Source: Polaribacter glomeratus
GTDB lineage: Bacteria > Bacteroidota > Bacteroidia > Flavobacteriales > Flavobacteriaceae
NCBI RefSeq assembly: GCF_002954665.1
Contig: NZ_MSCM01000002.1
Coordinates: 170,173 to 234,172, forward strand
Direction: 5' to 3'
DNA length: 64,000 nucleotides
Part shown: in pieces, positions 7,883 through 16,948 of the stretch
Position numbering within the stretch: position 1 is the first letter of the stretch
Layout of the letters: each line of letters starts with the position of its first letter
Made by a program: the position numbers and the translations under genes
The notes under the pieces: model-generated
What the model saw: the letters and a program-made list of their open reading frames with translations, nothing else
Database searches by the model: none
Told to the model about the DNA's origin: nothing

Positions 7883-9152
7883 TACAAGGCTTGAAATAGA
7901 ACAAACTTTAAATGAGCTTACAAAATCTAAAGAAGACATCCTTAAAGATAAGCTAGAGGTAATTATATCAAGATTACCTCTAGGTTTATCTTCCTTGATT
8001 GAAAATGGATTTAAATATAAGCGCATTCCAAAAGAATATCTGTTGAGTTCAATTTTATTTACTTATTCTACAGCTACAGGAAGAACCTTTTTTATAGATG
8101 CTTTAGGCTATAAAAATTATGCAAATCTCTATTTCGCAATTATAGGAAGCAGAGGAGATGTAAAAACCGAGGCAATTAAAACAGCTACCAATCCTATAAA
8201 AAAAGCGGATGATAAAGAGTATGAAACATATTTATCAGAAAATAGAACCCGCAACAAAGAAGATGAAGTAGTTAGAAGAAAACAAACGCTTATTCAAAAT
8301 GCTTCAATAGAAGCGGCGCATCAAATTCATTTCGAAAACCCAAACTCTATCGGTATTTGTATGGATGAAATTTTTGGATTAGTTGAAAAAATGGGAAGCT
8401 CTAATAGCAGAGATGGCGTTGAATGGAGAAATTTTCTATTAGAAGGTTACACAAATGGAGTTGTCGATGTGTCTAGAAAAACAACAACTAGTTTTAGAAT
8501 TCTCGAAAGCTATCCTACGCTTATCGGTGGCCTACAACATCAACTTGTTAAACATTTATTTGCAAACGGGAATCTAGAAAGTGGCTTTATAGATAGGATT
8601 TTATTCACGGTAAAATTAACTAAAAACAAGGTATTAAGATCAGAGGGAATTCCGACAAATTGCATTGAGAGCTACAACCAGTCAATTAAAAAATTATTGG
8701 AGTATAAAAAGCAAAGCGAAAACCCTGATGAAATGCGTAAGCAATTTCAAATTTATTTTACAAATGATGCTGAAGTAATGCTGTTTAATTATGTGCAAAA
8801 GTTAATCGATAATCAGGAAGTAGCAAAACCAATATTAAAAGAGTATCTATCTAAGATGCAAATTTCAATACATAAATTCTGTTTGTTAGCGTTTATAATA
8901 TTGAATGCTTCCGAAAGTACTTTTAAATCAGAACTTACAACACAAGCTGTAGAATTAGCAATTGTTTTAAATGATTTCTATTTTTTAAATTTTCAAGTTG
9001 TTATTGAGGATAACTTTAAAGCAACACAAAAAGAGGTTCCTGTGGAAGCTATTATTGCACTCGCTAAAAAGAACAATGCAACACAAAAAGCAGTTGTTGA
9101 AATTACAGGATTACACAAAGGAACAATATCTAAAAAATGGAATAAGAACTAA
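7875..9152 (+). CDS. DUF3987 family protein (helicase/ATPase-like replication protein)
   Basis: 425 aa protein resembling the DUF3987 family, found in mobile elements beside primases and thought to act as a replication ATPase/helicase. A phosphate-loop-like segment IIGSRGDVKTEA lies at about residues 90-101. It departs from the Walker A form because valine replaces the glycine before Lys. A Walker B-like ICMDEI follows at about 161-166. The C-terminus (EITGLHKGTISKKW) resembles a small helix-turn-helix. Its start overlaps the preceding gene by 8 bp. Without the classic P-loop its ATPase activity is uncertain. Confidence 0.7.
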   Translation: MVSTRLEIEQTLNELTKSKEDILKDKLEVIISRLPLGLSSLIENGFKYKRIPKEYLLSSILFTYSTATGRTFFIDALGYKNYANLYFAIIGSRGDVKTEAIKTATNPIKKADDKEYETYLSENRTRNKEDEVVRRKQTLIQNASIEAAHQIHFENPNSIGICMDEIFGLVEKMGSSNSRDGVEWRNFLLEGYTNGVVDVSRKTTTSFRILESYPTLIGGLQHQLVKHLFANGNLESGFIDRILFTVKLTKNKVLRSEGIPTNCIESYNQSIKKLLEYKKQSENPDEMRKQFQIYFTNDAEVMLFNYVQKLIDNQEVAKPILKEYLSKMQISIHKFCLLAFIILNASESTFKSELTTQAVELAIVLNDFYFLNFQVVIEDNFKATQKEVPVEAIIALAKKNNATQKAVVEITGLHKGTISKKWNKN

Positions 9153-9153
9153 G

Positions 9154-9250
9154 GCAACAGGCAACTTGAAACTAATGATATTTATTATTTAAAAATCAAG
9201 TAATGAGGTTTTTAGTATATATTTTAATGAGATTTCTAGTTGCCAGTTGC
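9154..9250. repeat. Imperfect inverted repeat between the replication genes
   Basis: GCAACAGGCAACT (9154-9166) and AGTTGCCAGTTGC (9238-9250) are inverted copies matching at 12 of 13 positions, 71 bp apart. They fill the gap between the DUF3987 gene (ends 9152) and the primase-like gene (starts 9270). Each arm itself holds two GCAACt/a units. It could be an operator pair, a replication origin feature or an attenuator hairpin. Confidence 0.5.
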
Positions 9251-9269
9251 TTTTTAAAATAGTAAATCT

Positions 9270-10211
9270 ATGTATCACAAAATAGAACAACATTTAGTAT
9301 TTAATACAAAACGTAATAGAGATATTGTAACACCTTGCTGCGGTAAAAGCAATAAAGATCTAAAATTTGTTTCGTATAAAGAGTATCCAGAAATATATGG
9401 CTACTGTCATTCTTGCGGCAATACAAAGTTTCCTCCGTCAATTTATAAAGATGATTTTGGCAATGAATTTTATTGGAATGTAATCAATAAGAAGTTTGAA
9501 TCTGTATTACAATTGTATGACAAAACTGTATTACAAAATATAAAAAGTATTGCTAAAGGTATTGCAAACAGTATTGCAATTAAAAAATACATTGATTTTC
9601 AAGTAGTTATAGACTCATTGTCATGCCTACCTGAAAACAACCTATTAATTCATTTACGTTCTAAATATGGCAATACAAAAGTAGATAATATTAAAAAACT
9701 GTATTACATAGGTAACACAAATGATGGCGGAACTATTTTTTGGAATATTAATGAAGATCAGAAAGCACAAAAGTCAAAAATATGTTACTATAGAAAAAAC
9801 GGAAAAAGAACAACAAAATTTAAAGTACCCTATAAAAATAAAGATGGCTATTATGGTTGTCTTTTTGGAGAACATCTTTTGTTTAATAATGAGCTGCCAA
9901 TTGTCTTGGTAGAAAGTGAAAAAACAGCACTAGTGTGTGCAATACATTTTCCAAATTTTAACTGGTTGTCTTACGGAGGTATCAATGGTATGACAAATGA
10001 TAAGATGAAAGTATTATCTGGTGAAAATATTTTAATAGTTCCTGATTTAAGTGAAAATGCAATAACTATTGCAACTAAAAAAGCTAAAGAATTAAGAGAG
10101 TTAAATATCTCTGCAAAAATTTGGGATATGAGAAATGGTTTGAACGATAATGAACTAAAAGAGAGTGGTTTTTATAATTGTGATTTGGAGGATTTTATAG
10201 ACTTAATATAA
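9270..10211 (+). CDS. Toprim/zinc-ribbon primase-like protein
   Basis: 313 aa. The N-terminus carries a zinc-binding motif of paired cysteines, CCGKS near residue 24 and CHSCG near residue 47, as in CHC2-type primases. The C-terminal half has a Toprim-like fold: LPIVLVESEKTALVC (about 211-225, with the catalytic-type Glu), LSYGGINGM, then ILIVPDLSE (about 252-260) supplying the acidic metal site. Together with the DUF3987 protein it probably makes primers for element replication. It ends 41 bp before the stop codon of the convergent cargo operon. Confidence 0.75.
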   Translation: MYHKIEQHLVFNTKRNRDIVTPCCGKSNKDLKFVSYKEYPEIYGYCHSCGNTKFPPSIYKDDFGNEFYWNVINKKFESVLQLYDKTVLQNIKSIAKGIANSIAIKKYIDFQVVIDSLSCLPENNLLIHLRSKYGNTKVDNIKKLYYIGNTNDGGTIFWNINEDQKAQKSKICYYRKNGKRTTKFKVPYKNKDGYYGCLFGEHLLFNNELPIVLVESEKTALVCAIHFPNFNWLSYGGINGMTNDKMKVLSGENILIVPDLSENAITIATKKAKELRELNISAKIWDMRNGLNDNELKESGFYNCDLEDFIDLI

Positions 10212-10252
10212 CTTTACAAGAAACTATACTAAAGAATTTTTCAGATACTGTA

Positions 10253-10948
10253 TTACGCAAGTAGTATTTCTAATTTATTTTTCCATTTCCTCCATTCAGG
10301 AAATTCTTTTTTTTGTAAATCAAAAAAAGCTTGGGTATGATCTCTATGCACTAAATGGCAGAGCTCGTGAATTATCACATATTCTATACAAGCTTTAGGT
10401 GCTTTTATAAGCTCGGGGTTTAATAATATTTGTCCTTTTGTAGAACAAGATCCCCAACGGTTTTGCATCTTTCTAATTTCAAATTTATTAGGAGTTACTT
10501 GGTGTTTTTTAAAATGTTCTATTAGTGGTAATGCAATCTTATGAAACCAAATTTTAGATTTCTCTAAATACCAAGTTTCTAATAATTTTTCTACATTTTT
10601 GGAGTCACTAGTTCTCACCTCAATATTTCTTCCTGTATGCTTTACCTTTTCTTCGTCACTATTTATAATCAAAAGTTGATATTGCCTTCCAAGATAAAAG
10701 TGAGATTCACCAGAAACAAATTTTCTATTAGTATTTCTTGGTTCAAATGTTAAAAAATGATCCTGTTGCTTTAAAATCCAAGCTGCTCTTTTATGTATTT
10801 TTTTCTCTATTTTTTCTATACTGCTTCCAATTGGCGCATTAACTTCTGTAGAACGATCAGGATTTACAGTAATACCTAATGTTTTTCTTTCGCGAAAATA
10901 CAAGGTATAAATAATCTCTTCTGAACCGTATTTAAGTGACCGCTGCAT
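10253..10948 (-). CDS. YgjP/DUF45-type metallopeptidase linked to type I R-M
   Basis: 231 aa protein of the YgjP-like (DUF45) metallopeptidase family. The zinc motif HELCHLVHRDH (about residues 192-202) gives HExxH-like ligands, with Asn-Arg-Trp-Gly-Ser-Cys (NRWGSCS, about 163-169) upstream as usual for the family. Its ATG overlaps the hsdR stop codon in a TAATG arrangement, so it is translationally coupled to hsdR and is the last gene of the cargo operon. Such genes often sit beside hsdR. Its role is not well known; turnover of HsdR or another subunit is one idea. Confidence 0.85.
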   Translation of the reverse strand: MQRSLKYGSEEIIYTLYFRERKTLGITVNPDRSTEVNAPIGSSIEKIEKKIHKRAAWILKQQDHFLTFEPRNTNRKFVSGESHFYLGRQYQLLIINSDEEKVKHTGRNIEVRTSDSKNVEKLLETWYLEKSKIWFHKIALPLIEHFKKHQVTPNKFEIRKMQNRWGSCSTKGQILLNPELIKAPKACIEYVIIHELCHLVHRDHTQAFFDLQKKEFPEWRKWKNKLEILLA

Positions 10949-13900
10949 TACTTATATCTTATTTTAGCAACTTCTACAATTCGTTCAGCAATCTTATCAA
11001 TATCCTGAAAACTTAATTTAATATTGTATTTATCTCTAATTTCATCTATTATAAAATCACCTATTAAGAAAATCATTTTTTTAGGTATGTCTATACTTTT
11101 AGACCAGTCTACTTGTTTTAGCTCTAAAATAATAGCATCTGATTTTAATGCTAATTCTTCCGCAATTGCTAAAACCACATTTTTATCTTCGGAAATCATA
11201 CTAAACTCTTCAATCCCTATTCCAAAAAATGCTCTTGCGATCTCTTTATCCTCTAAAGATGAAGGTATGCTAGAATCAGTTCTACTTAATACAGCTTCCT
11301 TAGCTTCTTTTATTCTTTGTAAATAAATAGTTTCATCAATTCGTCCTTGTAAATAATCTTCAATAGTTTCTTTTATTAATTGAGAAAAACGTTTGTAAAA
11401 AGCAGGATCTTCATCCATTTTTTCAGAGATATGTTTTGATGTTCTAGAGGCAATCATATCTGCTTTAGCTGCTTTCCCTGTAACCTTTTCAATTTCCTCT
11501 TCAAAAGCTTCTCTATCAAAAATATTCACTAACTCTGTAAGCGTCACAACCTCTGAAGTAGGTATATGAGTATCAATTAATTTTTGAATTTGACCTTCAT
11601 ATTTTTTATAATCTATCTTATCAGAATATCTTGATGCTACTGCCGAGCGAAGCTTCATAAAAAAGGATAAATCGTCTTTATACTTAGAAATTCGTATGTC
11701 TTCAGTTTCTTTATGAAATGTAATAGATGACAAGGCTAATTTTAAAATACGTGCATATTTTGCTAACTGATCATAAAATTTGTTTCGCAAAGCTTCGTCT
11801 CTTAATAATTGCTGATACCCTTCTGCATCTTTCTTATTTGAAATAGACGAAAAGAGACTCCAAAGATCACTATGTATTTGCGGTAATTGCTCTACTTCTT
11901 CATTAATATTTGTAAGTGTGCCCTCCAATTGATCTTCATCGAAATCCCCAAATGTAGAATAGGTTTTTAATGCTTTATCTAATTCTTCTAACACTCCAAA
12001 ATAATCAATTATATATCCATAATCTTTGTCTGGACTAACACGATTTACCCTTGCAATAGCTTGCAACAAAGTATGACCTAATAATTTTCTTGTTAAGTAT
12101 AAAACAATATTATTCGGTGCATCAAAACCTGTTAATAATTTATCTACAACGATAATTAATTCTGGCTCATTATCATTCTTAAAACGGTTTACAATATTCT
12201 TCTGGTATTTTTTAGGAGAACCATGTTCATCCATCATTTTATGCCAAAATATTTTTACTAAATCATTTGTTTTTCCATAAGCAGAATCTTCTCCCTCTCT
12301 TTCATCTGGAGGAGATATAATAAGAGCAGAAGTTACACGGCCTATTTCATCTAAATAATTTTTATACTTTACAGCCGCTGCTTTAGATTGACAAACTATT
12401 TGCCCTTTGAATTTTGTTTTTTGAAAATTTTTCTCATAATGCTTAGTGATATCCCAAGCAATTGCAAGTATTTTTTGGTCTGCAATATTTAGTTGATCTG
12501 CTCTAGAGAATTTCTTTTTTAGATCTGCTTTTTCGTAATCTGTTAATGGTTCTGAAACCATATTGAAAAAGTTATCTAAAGGAGCTGCATTTACGTCTTG
12601 CAATGCATGACGACCTTCATACAATAATGGTACAACTGCTTTATCTTTTACGGCTTGATCTACTGTATAACTATCTATAAGTGTACCGAATTTAGATAAT
12701 GTACTTTTATCTTTTTTAAATAAAGGAGTACCTGTAAACGCAATAAAACAAGCATTAGGTAATGTTTTTTGCATTTCAATATTAAACGTACCGTGCTGTG
12801 TTCTGTGTCCTTCATCTACTAACACAAAAATAGTATTGCTTGTTAGTGGTGTTTTAATTTTCTTGACAGCCGTTTCAAACTTATTTATAATTGTAGTAAC
12901 CACAGCATCACTTTCTGTGTGCAATAACTCAATTAATTGTGCTCCTGTTTTTGCGTTATCTACATCCATACCACATTTTCTGAACGTGCCTGTTATTTGG
13001 GTATCTAAATCGGTTCTGTCTGTTACCAAAATAATTTTTGGATTTAAAATACTTGGCTCCATGGCAATAGCCTGAGCAAGCATAACCATTGTTAACGATT
13101 TTCCGCTTCCTTGCGTGTGCCAAACTACACCACCAGTTCTTTGTCCGTTATTTATTTTTTTTATTTGTTTCATTGCTTTTTTAATGGCAAAAAACTGCTG
13201 ATAACGTGCTACTTTTTTAGCTCCGTTATCATATAATATAAAATTATAAATAAGATCTAGTAAACGTTCTTTATTGCATAAACTATACAAATATTCATCT
13301 TGTGGTGTTGCTTTTATTTCTTCTTGTTCTAGTGCATCAAAATATTTTCGCACATAATAAAAGCGTTCTGTAAATAAACGTTGCTTAATACTATTTTCTA
13401 TAGGTATGTTTTTTAGCTTGTACAAGCTTTGGTGAAAATGATCTTTTTTCTTTGTCTCAATTCCTCCATTCGATTTTTTAAAATCTTCTTGCCATTGTGC
13501 CCAAAATTTTTCTGGTGTTCCTGTAGTGGCATAACCACCTTCATTTACAGTTACAGCCATTACTAATTGTGCCATAGCATACAATGGACGAATACCGTCT
13601 TCTTGTTGATTTCGAAGGTTTTGAGAAATTGCCTGAGCTAATGGCTCTTTCATATCTGGTCTCTTACACTCAATAACACAAAGCGGAATACCGTTTACAA
13701 AAAGAACGACATCAGGTCTGTAATGTTCTTTTAATCCTGAACGCAATACACTAAACTCCTCTGTAACATGATAAATATTATTGGCTGGATTTTTCCAATC
13801 TATATACTGTAAATCAAAACTTTTACGATCTCCTTCAATACTTTGATCTAACGAAATACCTAACGTCAATAATTCGTATATTTTTTCGCTAGTAACCATA

Positions 13901-14172
13901 TAACCATCTATCATAGGTATATCTGTTAATGCAATAATGGCATTTTCGATATTATTATCTGTAAACGAAACTGATTTACTTGAAGATATACGTGCTTTAT
14001 TAATTTTACGTAATTGTGTGCGTAAAATATCTTCTAATAAAATATTTGATGTTTTATTACCTCTCGCTTGTAAAGCTTCTTCTTGATTGAGGTAATTATA
14101 GCCCATATTAATTAATAGCTGTAATGCAGGTATTTGTGAAATATGATCCTCTTTAAACGAAGGTGCTTCCAT
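10948..14172 (-). CDS. hsdR: Type I restriction enzyme R subunit (HsdR)
   Basis: Motor and nuclease subunit of the type I system, which translocates and cuts unmethylated DNA. An N-terminal PD-(D/E)xK nuclease (RPDVVLFVNGIPLCVIECKRP) precedes a superfamily 2 helicase: Walker A TQGSGKSLT, VLVDEGHRTQ as motif II, AFTGTP as motif III, and the C-terminal helicase motif ending QAIARVNR. I place the start at the ATG at 14172 (MEAPSFKEDHI, 1074 aa), 4 bp after the preceding stop. An upstream ATG at 14202 would add ten residues (MQVIIIKNNT) and overlap the previous gene by 26 bp. The subunit looks full length and intact. Confidence 0.95.
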   Translation of the reverse strand: MEAPSFKEDHISQIPALQLLINMGYNYLNQEEALQARGNKTSNILLEDILRTQLRKINKARISSSKSVSFTDNNIENAIIALTDIPMIDGYMVTSEKIYELLTLGISLDQSIEGDRKSFDLQYIDWKNPANNIYHVTEEFSVLRSGLKEHYRPDVVLFVNGIPLCVIECKRPDMKEPLAQAISQNLRNQQEDGIRPLYAMAQLVMAVTVNEGGYATTGTPEKFWAQWQEDFKKSNGGIETKKKDHFHQSLYKLKNIPIENSIKQRLFTERFYYVRKYFDALEQEEIKATPQDEYLYSLCNKERLLDLIYNFILYDNGAKKVARYQQFFAIKKAMKQIKKINNGQRTGGVVWHTQGSGKSLTMVMLAQAIAMEPSILNPKIILVTDRTDLDTQITGTFRKCGMDVDNAKTGAQLIELLHTESDAVVTTIINKFETAVKKIKTPLTSNTIFVLVDEGHRTQHGTFNIEMQKTLPNACFIAFTGTPLFKKDKSTLSKFGTLIDSYTVDQAVKDKAVVPLLYEGRHALQDVNAAPLDNFFNMVSEPLTDYEKADLKKKFSRADQLNIADQKILAIAWDITKHYEKNFQKTKFKGQIVCQSKAAAVKYKNYLDEIGRVTSALIISPPDEREGEDSAYGKTNDLVKIFWHKMMDEHGSPKKYQKNIVNRFKNDNEPELIIVVDKLLTGFDAPNNIVLYLTRKLLGHTLLQAIARVNRVSPDKDYGYIIDYFGVLEELDKALKTYSTFGDFDEDQLEGTLTNINEEVEQLPQIHSDLWSLFSSISNKKDAEGYQQLLRDEALRNKFYDQLAKYARILKLALSSITFHKETEDIRISKYKDDLSFFMKLRSAVASRYSDKIDYKKYEGQIQKLIDTHIPTSEVVTLTELVNIFDREAFEEEIEKVTGKAAKADMIASRTSKHISEKMDEDPAFYKRFSQLIKETIEDYLQGRIDETIYLQRIKEAKEAVLSRTDSSIPSSLEDKEIARAFFGIGIEEFSMISEDKNVVLAIAEELALKSDAIILELKQVDWSKSIDIPKKMIFLIGDFIIDEIRDKYNIKLSFQDIDKIAERIVEVAKIRYK

Positions 14173-14176
14173 AGTA

Positions 14177-14698
14177 TTATTTTTTATAATTATAACCTGC
14201 AAAAATTACAGCGATTAAAGGTGTTATGCATGCTGCTACAGTAAACCATACGGCAATTGTAAAAAAACTATATTTGTTTCTGGTCACATTTGCAAGAGAG
14301 TGAATTTGCACAGCAATATCTTCATCAATTTCTGAAAATTCTTCTTTTACACCTTTAGCTTTTAGAGATTCTAAAATCTTCTTAGGTGAACTTCCTCCCA
14401 AGTGCTCAAAAAAGAAAATATTTTCTTTATCCTTATTATTTGATATACTTAAATGAATAAATTTAAGACGAGGTACAAATGAAATTAAACAAGTAACAGT
14501 AGAGAAAATTAATAGAATAATAACAAATGAAAAATAAGCATCTATAAAATTTAAACCTTCTGTTTTATTTAAAAAAGGAAGTTTAGAAACTCCATAAATT
14601 GAAGCTGCATTAAACGCAATAAGCATTGCGTTTTTAGCTTCTGCAAACTTTAACCAATCTTTTACGTTACTATGTATTTCTAATAATTCTTTATTCAT
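14177..14698 (-). CDS. pycTM: Pycsar-type membrane effector (PycTM/DUF5706-like)
   Basis: 173 aa from ATG 14698 (MNKELLEIHSN). The N-terminal helix NVKDWLKFAEAKNAMLIAFNA has the pattern of the DUF5706/PycTM family, followed by hydrophobic segments FSFVIILLIFSTVTCLISFV (about 53-72) and FFTIAVWFTVAACITPLIAV (about 145-164), with a soluble loop between. In Pycsar defence such effectors respond to cCMP or cUMP made on phage infection and impair the membrane, causing abortive infection. It lies 5 bp after the cyclase gene and 4 bp before hsdR. A longer start at 14719 would overlap the cyclase by 16 bp. The family call rests on pattern and pairing. Confidence 0.75.
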   Translation of the reverse strand: MNKELLEIHSNVKDWLKFAEAKNAMLIAFNAASIYGVSKLPFLNKTEGLNFIDAYFSFVIILLIFSTVTCLISFVPRLKFIHLSISNNKDKENIFFFEHLGGSSPKKILESLKAKGVKEEFSEIDEDIAVQIHSLANVTRNKYSFFTIAVWFTVAACITPLIAVIFAGYNYKK

Positions 14699-14703
14699 AT
14701 TTA

Positions 14704-15705
14704 TTATTTTAAGTCCCACATTAAATTAGAACCATAAACATCACCCATAACATCTTTAACTTTATACGTTTCTTTCTCCCACCATTTTTTCATCACATCA
14801 ATTGCAGTAGAATCTTCATTTTTATAACCATTATAAACTGCCTTTGAAATCAATATCGCTGGGTAATTAGTTTTTCTAGTCTTCTTTTCAAAACTTATAA
14901 ATTTTCCACCAGGCATAGAGTATAAGTTTCCATTTGACAAATTTATTAGAGAGTCTGCAAATTTTTCTGGTGTCATTTCTACCGTTTCAATCCTATTTGA
15001 ATATGTTGGTAAATCATTACTTTTTAAAGATCTTCCTCCAAATGGATTTGCAAGTCCAATATCAGAACCTAAAAAATTAAAAAAATTATAAGGATTTCTC
15101 TTTACTAAATAATAATCTTCTTCAACCATTTTATTTGCAGTATCAGTAAGTCGTGATGCAAGATTTGCAGGATAACCAGTCCAAACAAGACCTCTATTTT
15201 CATTTGCTTCTACTCCTTGCTTTGGCGTACCTACTTTAATTACTTTTAACTCTCCATAATCTACACCTATCCCACATTTAAAATCCAACCCTGTAAATTG
15301 AGTATCAATTATTTTAGAACATAAATGATTGATAGTAATAGCGCAATGAACTGCGTTTTTATAACAATTAGATGAAGGAAAAACAACCATTACACGATCG
15401 CCTATTATATTCCTCACATAGCCACTATGATGATGTGCTGCTTTTAATACCGCTTTAGCAAAAGCAGAATACAACCTTCCCATAGTTTTTTTATGATGCT
15501 TTTTTGTTAGAGCTACCGAACCTCTAATATCTACGAAAAGAACACACGTATTTATTTCTTTAGCTTTCTTTTCTTCTGCATTCCCAAAAGTAAGTGCATT
15601 ATCATCTAAACTAGGTACATTATTGGTTGAAGTATATGAGAACTCAGTGCTCAATATATCTTTAATATCTCCGTCAATTTCTTGTATTATTTTTTCCACA
15701 GCCAT
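14704..15705 (-). CDS. pycC: Class III nucleotide cyclase, Pycsar PycC-like
   Basis: 333 aa soluble protein with a class III nucleotidyl cyclase domain at about residues 50-200. The two metal-binding aspartates are D59 (FVDIRGSVALT) and D103 (IGDRVMVVF). The transition-state Asn and Arg are N181 and R185 (GYPANLASRL), so it should be active. It has no membrane, HAMP or GAF sensor domain, unlike signalling adenylate cyclases, and it is paired with a small membrane effector. That is the layout of Pycsar uridylate/cytidylate cyclases. The product (cCMP or cUMP) is inferred, not readable. The region after residue 220 is unrecognised and may be the sensor. It lies 4 bp after hsdS. Confidence 0.8.
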   Translation of the reverse strand: MAVEKIIQEIDGDIKDILSTEFSYTSTNNVPSLDDNALTFGNAEEKKAKEINTCVLFVDIRGSVALTKKHHKKTMGRLYSAFAKAVLKAAHHHSGYVRNIIGDRVMVVFPSSNCYKNAVHCAITINHLCSKIIDTQFTGLDFKCGIGVDYGELKVIKVGTPKQGVEANENRGLVWTGYPANLASRLTDTANKMVEEDYYLVKRNPYNFFNFLGSDIGLANPFGGRSLKSNDLPTYSNRIETVEMTPEKFADSLINLSNGNLYSMPGGKFISFEKKTRKTNYPAILISKAVYNGYKNEDSTAIDVMKKWWEKETYKVKDVMGDVYGSNLMWDLK

Positions 15706-15709
15706 TATA

Positions 15710-16948
15710 TTATACTTTCAATCTCTTTTTACCTGTTAACAACTGTTGCATTAGTCCTTTTTTTTGCAATTGCAATTGGTTTCGCTGGTTAATTAGTAGC
15801 TTTATTTCTTGGTCTGCTGTTTTTAAAACTTGGGCTATTGCCGTTTGTTCTTTGAAACTTGGAAGCCTAATTTTTAATTTATTCAATTCTTTTTTACTTA
15901 ACACACGGTTTCTACCAGCTCCTCCTGGAGAAATTAAATCTAACTGATATCTAAACCATTTAGATTGTACAAACTGTTTAAAAAATTCAACATCACTTAT
16001 TCCTTCAATAAATTGATACGTAGGAAAACGATGTGAAACTAACGCGCCTTTATCTGCCTGCTTTACAATTGCTACAGCACCTTCCCAAGCAAATGTTATG
16101 TTTACAATTAAATCATTTGGTTTTACTAAATACAAAGTATCAATTGCAATTGCAGAAGGCTTAAAATCTTTATTCTGAAAAGTTCCTTTGCAATGGCTTC
16201 TAATTCCTAATTTGGTAAAAGCTGTTTTAGGTTTCTCAGTTGGTCTTGGTGTATAATCTAAAAAATAATCAAATCTATTAGTTGTCCATTCCCCACTAAA
16301 CCCAGATAATCGTTTTTTGCCACTTAACAATTGTTGCATTAAGGCTTTTTTAAGCTGCTGTTTTGCTTTTATTAAGGCGTTTTGTTTTGTAATTGCCGTG
16401 TCCCAAGTGCTTAGCCCGTTTGCTATTGCTTTTTGTTCTGGGAGGTTTGGTGCGAATAAACCAACTTCTCTAAAATCATTTGTGCCAAGCTCTAAAAAGG
16501 TACTACCTGATGACAATCTTATTAATCTTTTTTTAGAGTAAATTAAAAGATAGTAAATAAACTCAAGATCATTTTTTCTATTGACTATTAAATTTTTAAA
16601 ACCTTGATTTGTACAAGATTCACTAGTTGCTATTGCTATTTCTCCAATTGTAGCCCTTGTGCAAACCATTAATGTGCCTTTTGGGAAAAGAGTTGCTGAA
16701 GATTTTTTCAAACCTAAAGAAGAAATTGTTCTTTTTGAGAAACCTGCATATTTTGAGAAATTAGAAATATCAGTAGGTGTATACCAAAGATGTTCATTAC
16801 CCCAGTATTCACCAACACTTGTAGACGGCGTTCCTCCGGTCACGACCTTGCCTATTTCTGATATTTTTTTCACTTCCCAATCCTCAGGAATCCATCCCAA
16901 TTTAGTCTCCTTAAAACCTTTTTTATATGCTGTTTCTTGTAGCTCCAT
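15710..16948 (-). CDS. hsdS: Type I restriction enzyme S subunit (HsdS, two target domains)
   Basis: 412 aa specificity subunit that selects the bipartite DNA target. The first target-recognition domain starts GWIPEDWEVKKISEIGKVV and holds the typical TGGTPST. A central helix (QKAIANGLSTWDTAITKQN, then MQQLLSGKKRL) is followed by a second domain and a C-terminal helix ending MQQLLTGKKRLKV. The near repeat of LLSGKKRL and LLTGKKRL reflects the two-fold design. Its ATG overlaps the RhuM stop codon (TAATG). The gene appears intact. Confidence 0.94.
   Translation of the reverse strand: MELQETAYKKGFKETKLGWIPEDWEVKKISEIGKVVTGGTPSTSVGEYWGNEHLWYTPTDISNFSKYAGFSKRTISSLGLKKSSATLFPKGTLMVCTRATIGEIAIATSESCTNQGFKNLIVNRKNDLEFIYYLLIYSKKRLIRLSSGSTFLELGTNDFREVGLFAPNLPEQKAIANGLSTWDTAITKQNALIKAKQQLKKALMQQLLSGKKRLSGFSGEWTTNRFDYFLDYTPRPTEKPKTAFTKLGIRSHCKGTFQNKDFKPSAIAIDTLYLVKPNDLIVNITFAWEGAVAIVKQADKGALVSHRFPTYQFIEGISDVEFFKQFVQSKWFRYQLDLISPGGAGRNRVLSKKELNKLKIRLPSFKEQTAIAQVLKTADQEIKLLINQRNQLQLQKKGLMQQLLTGKKRLKV

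Noticed and set aside
13948..14202. hsdR start at 14202.
   Set aside because: It would overlap the effector gene by 26 bp and add MQVIIIKNNT; the ATG at 14172 gives a normal HsdR N-terminus with a 4-bp gap.
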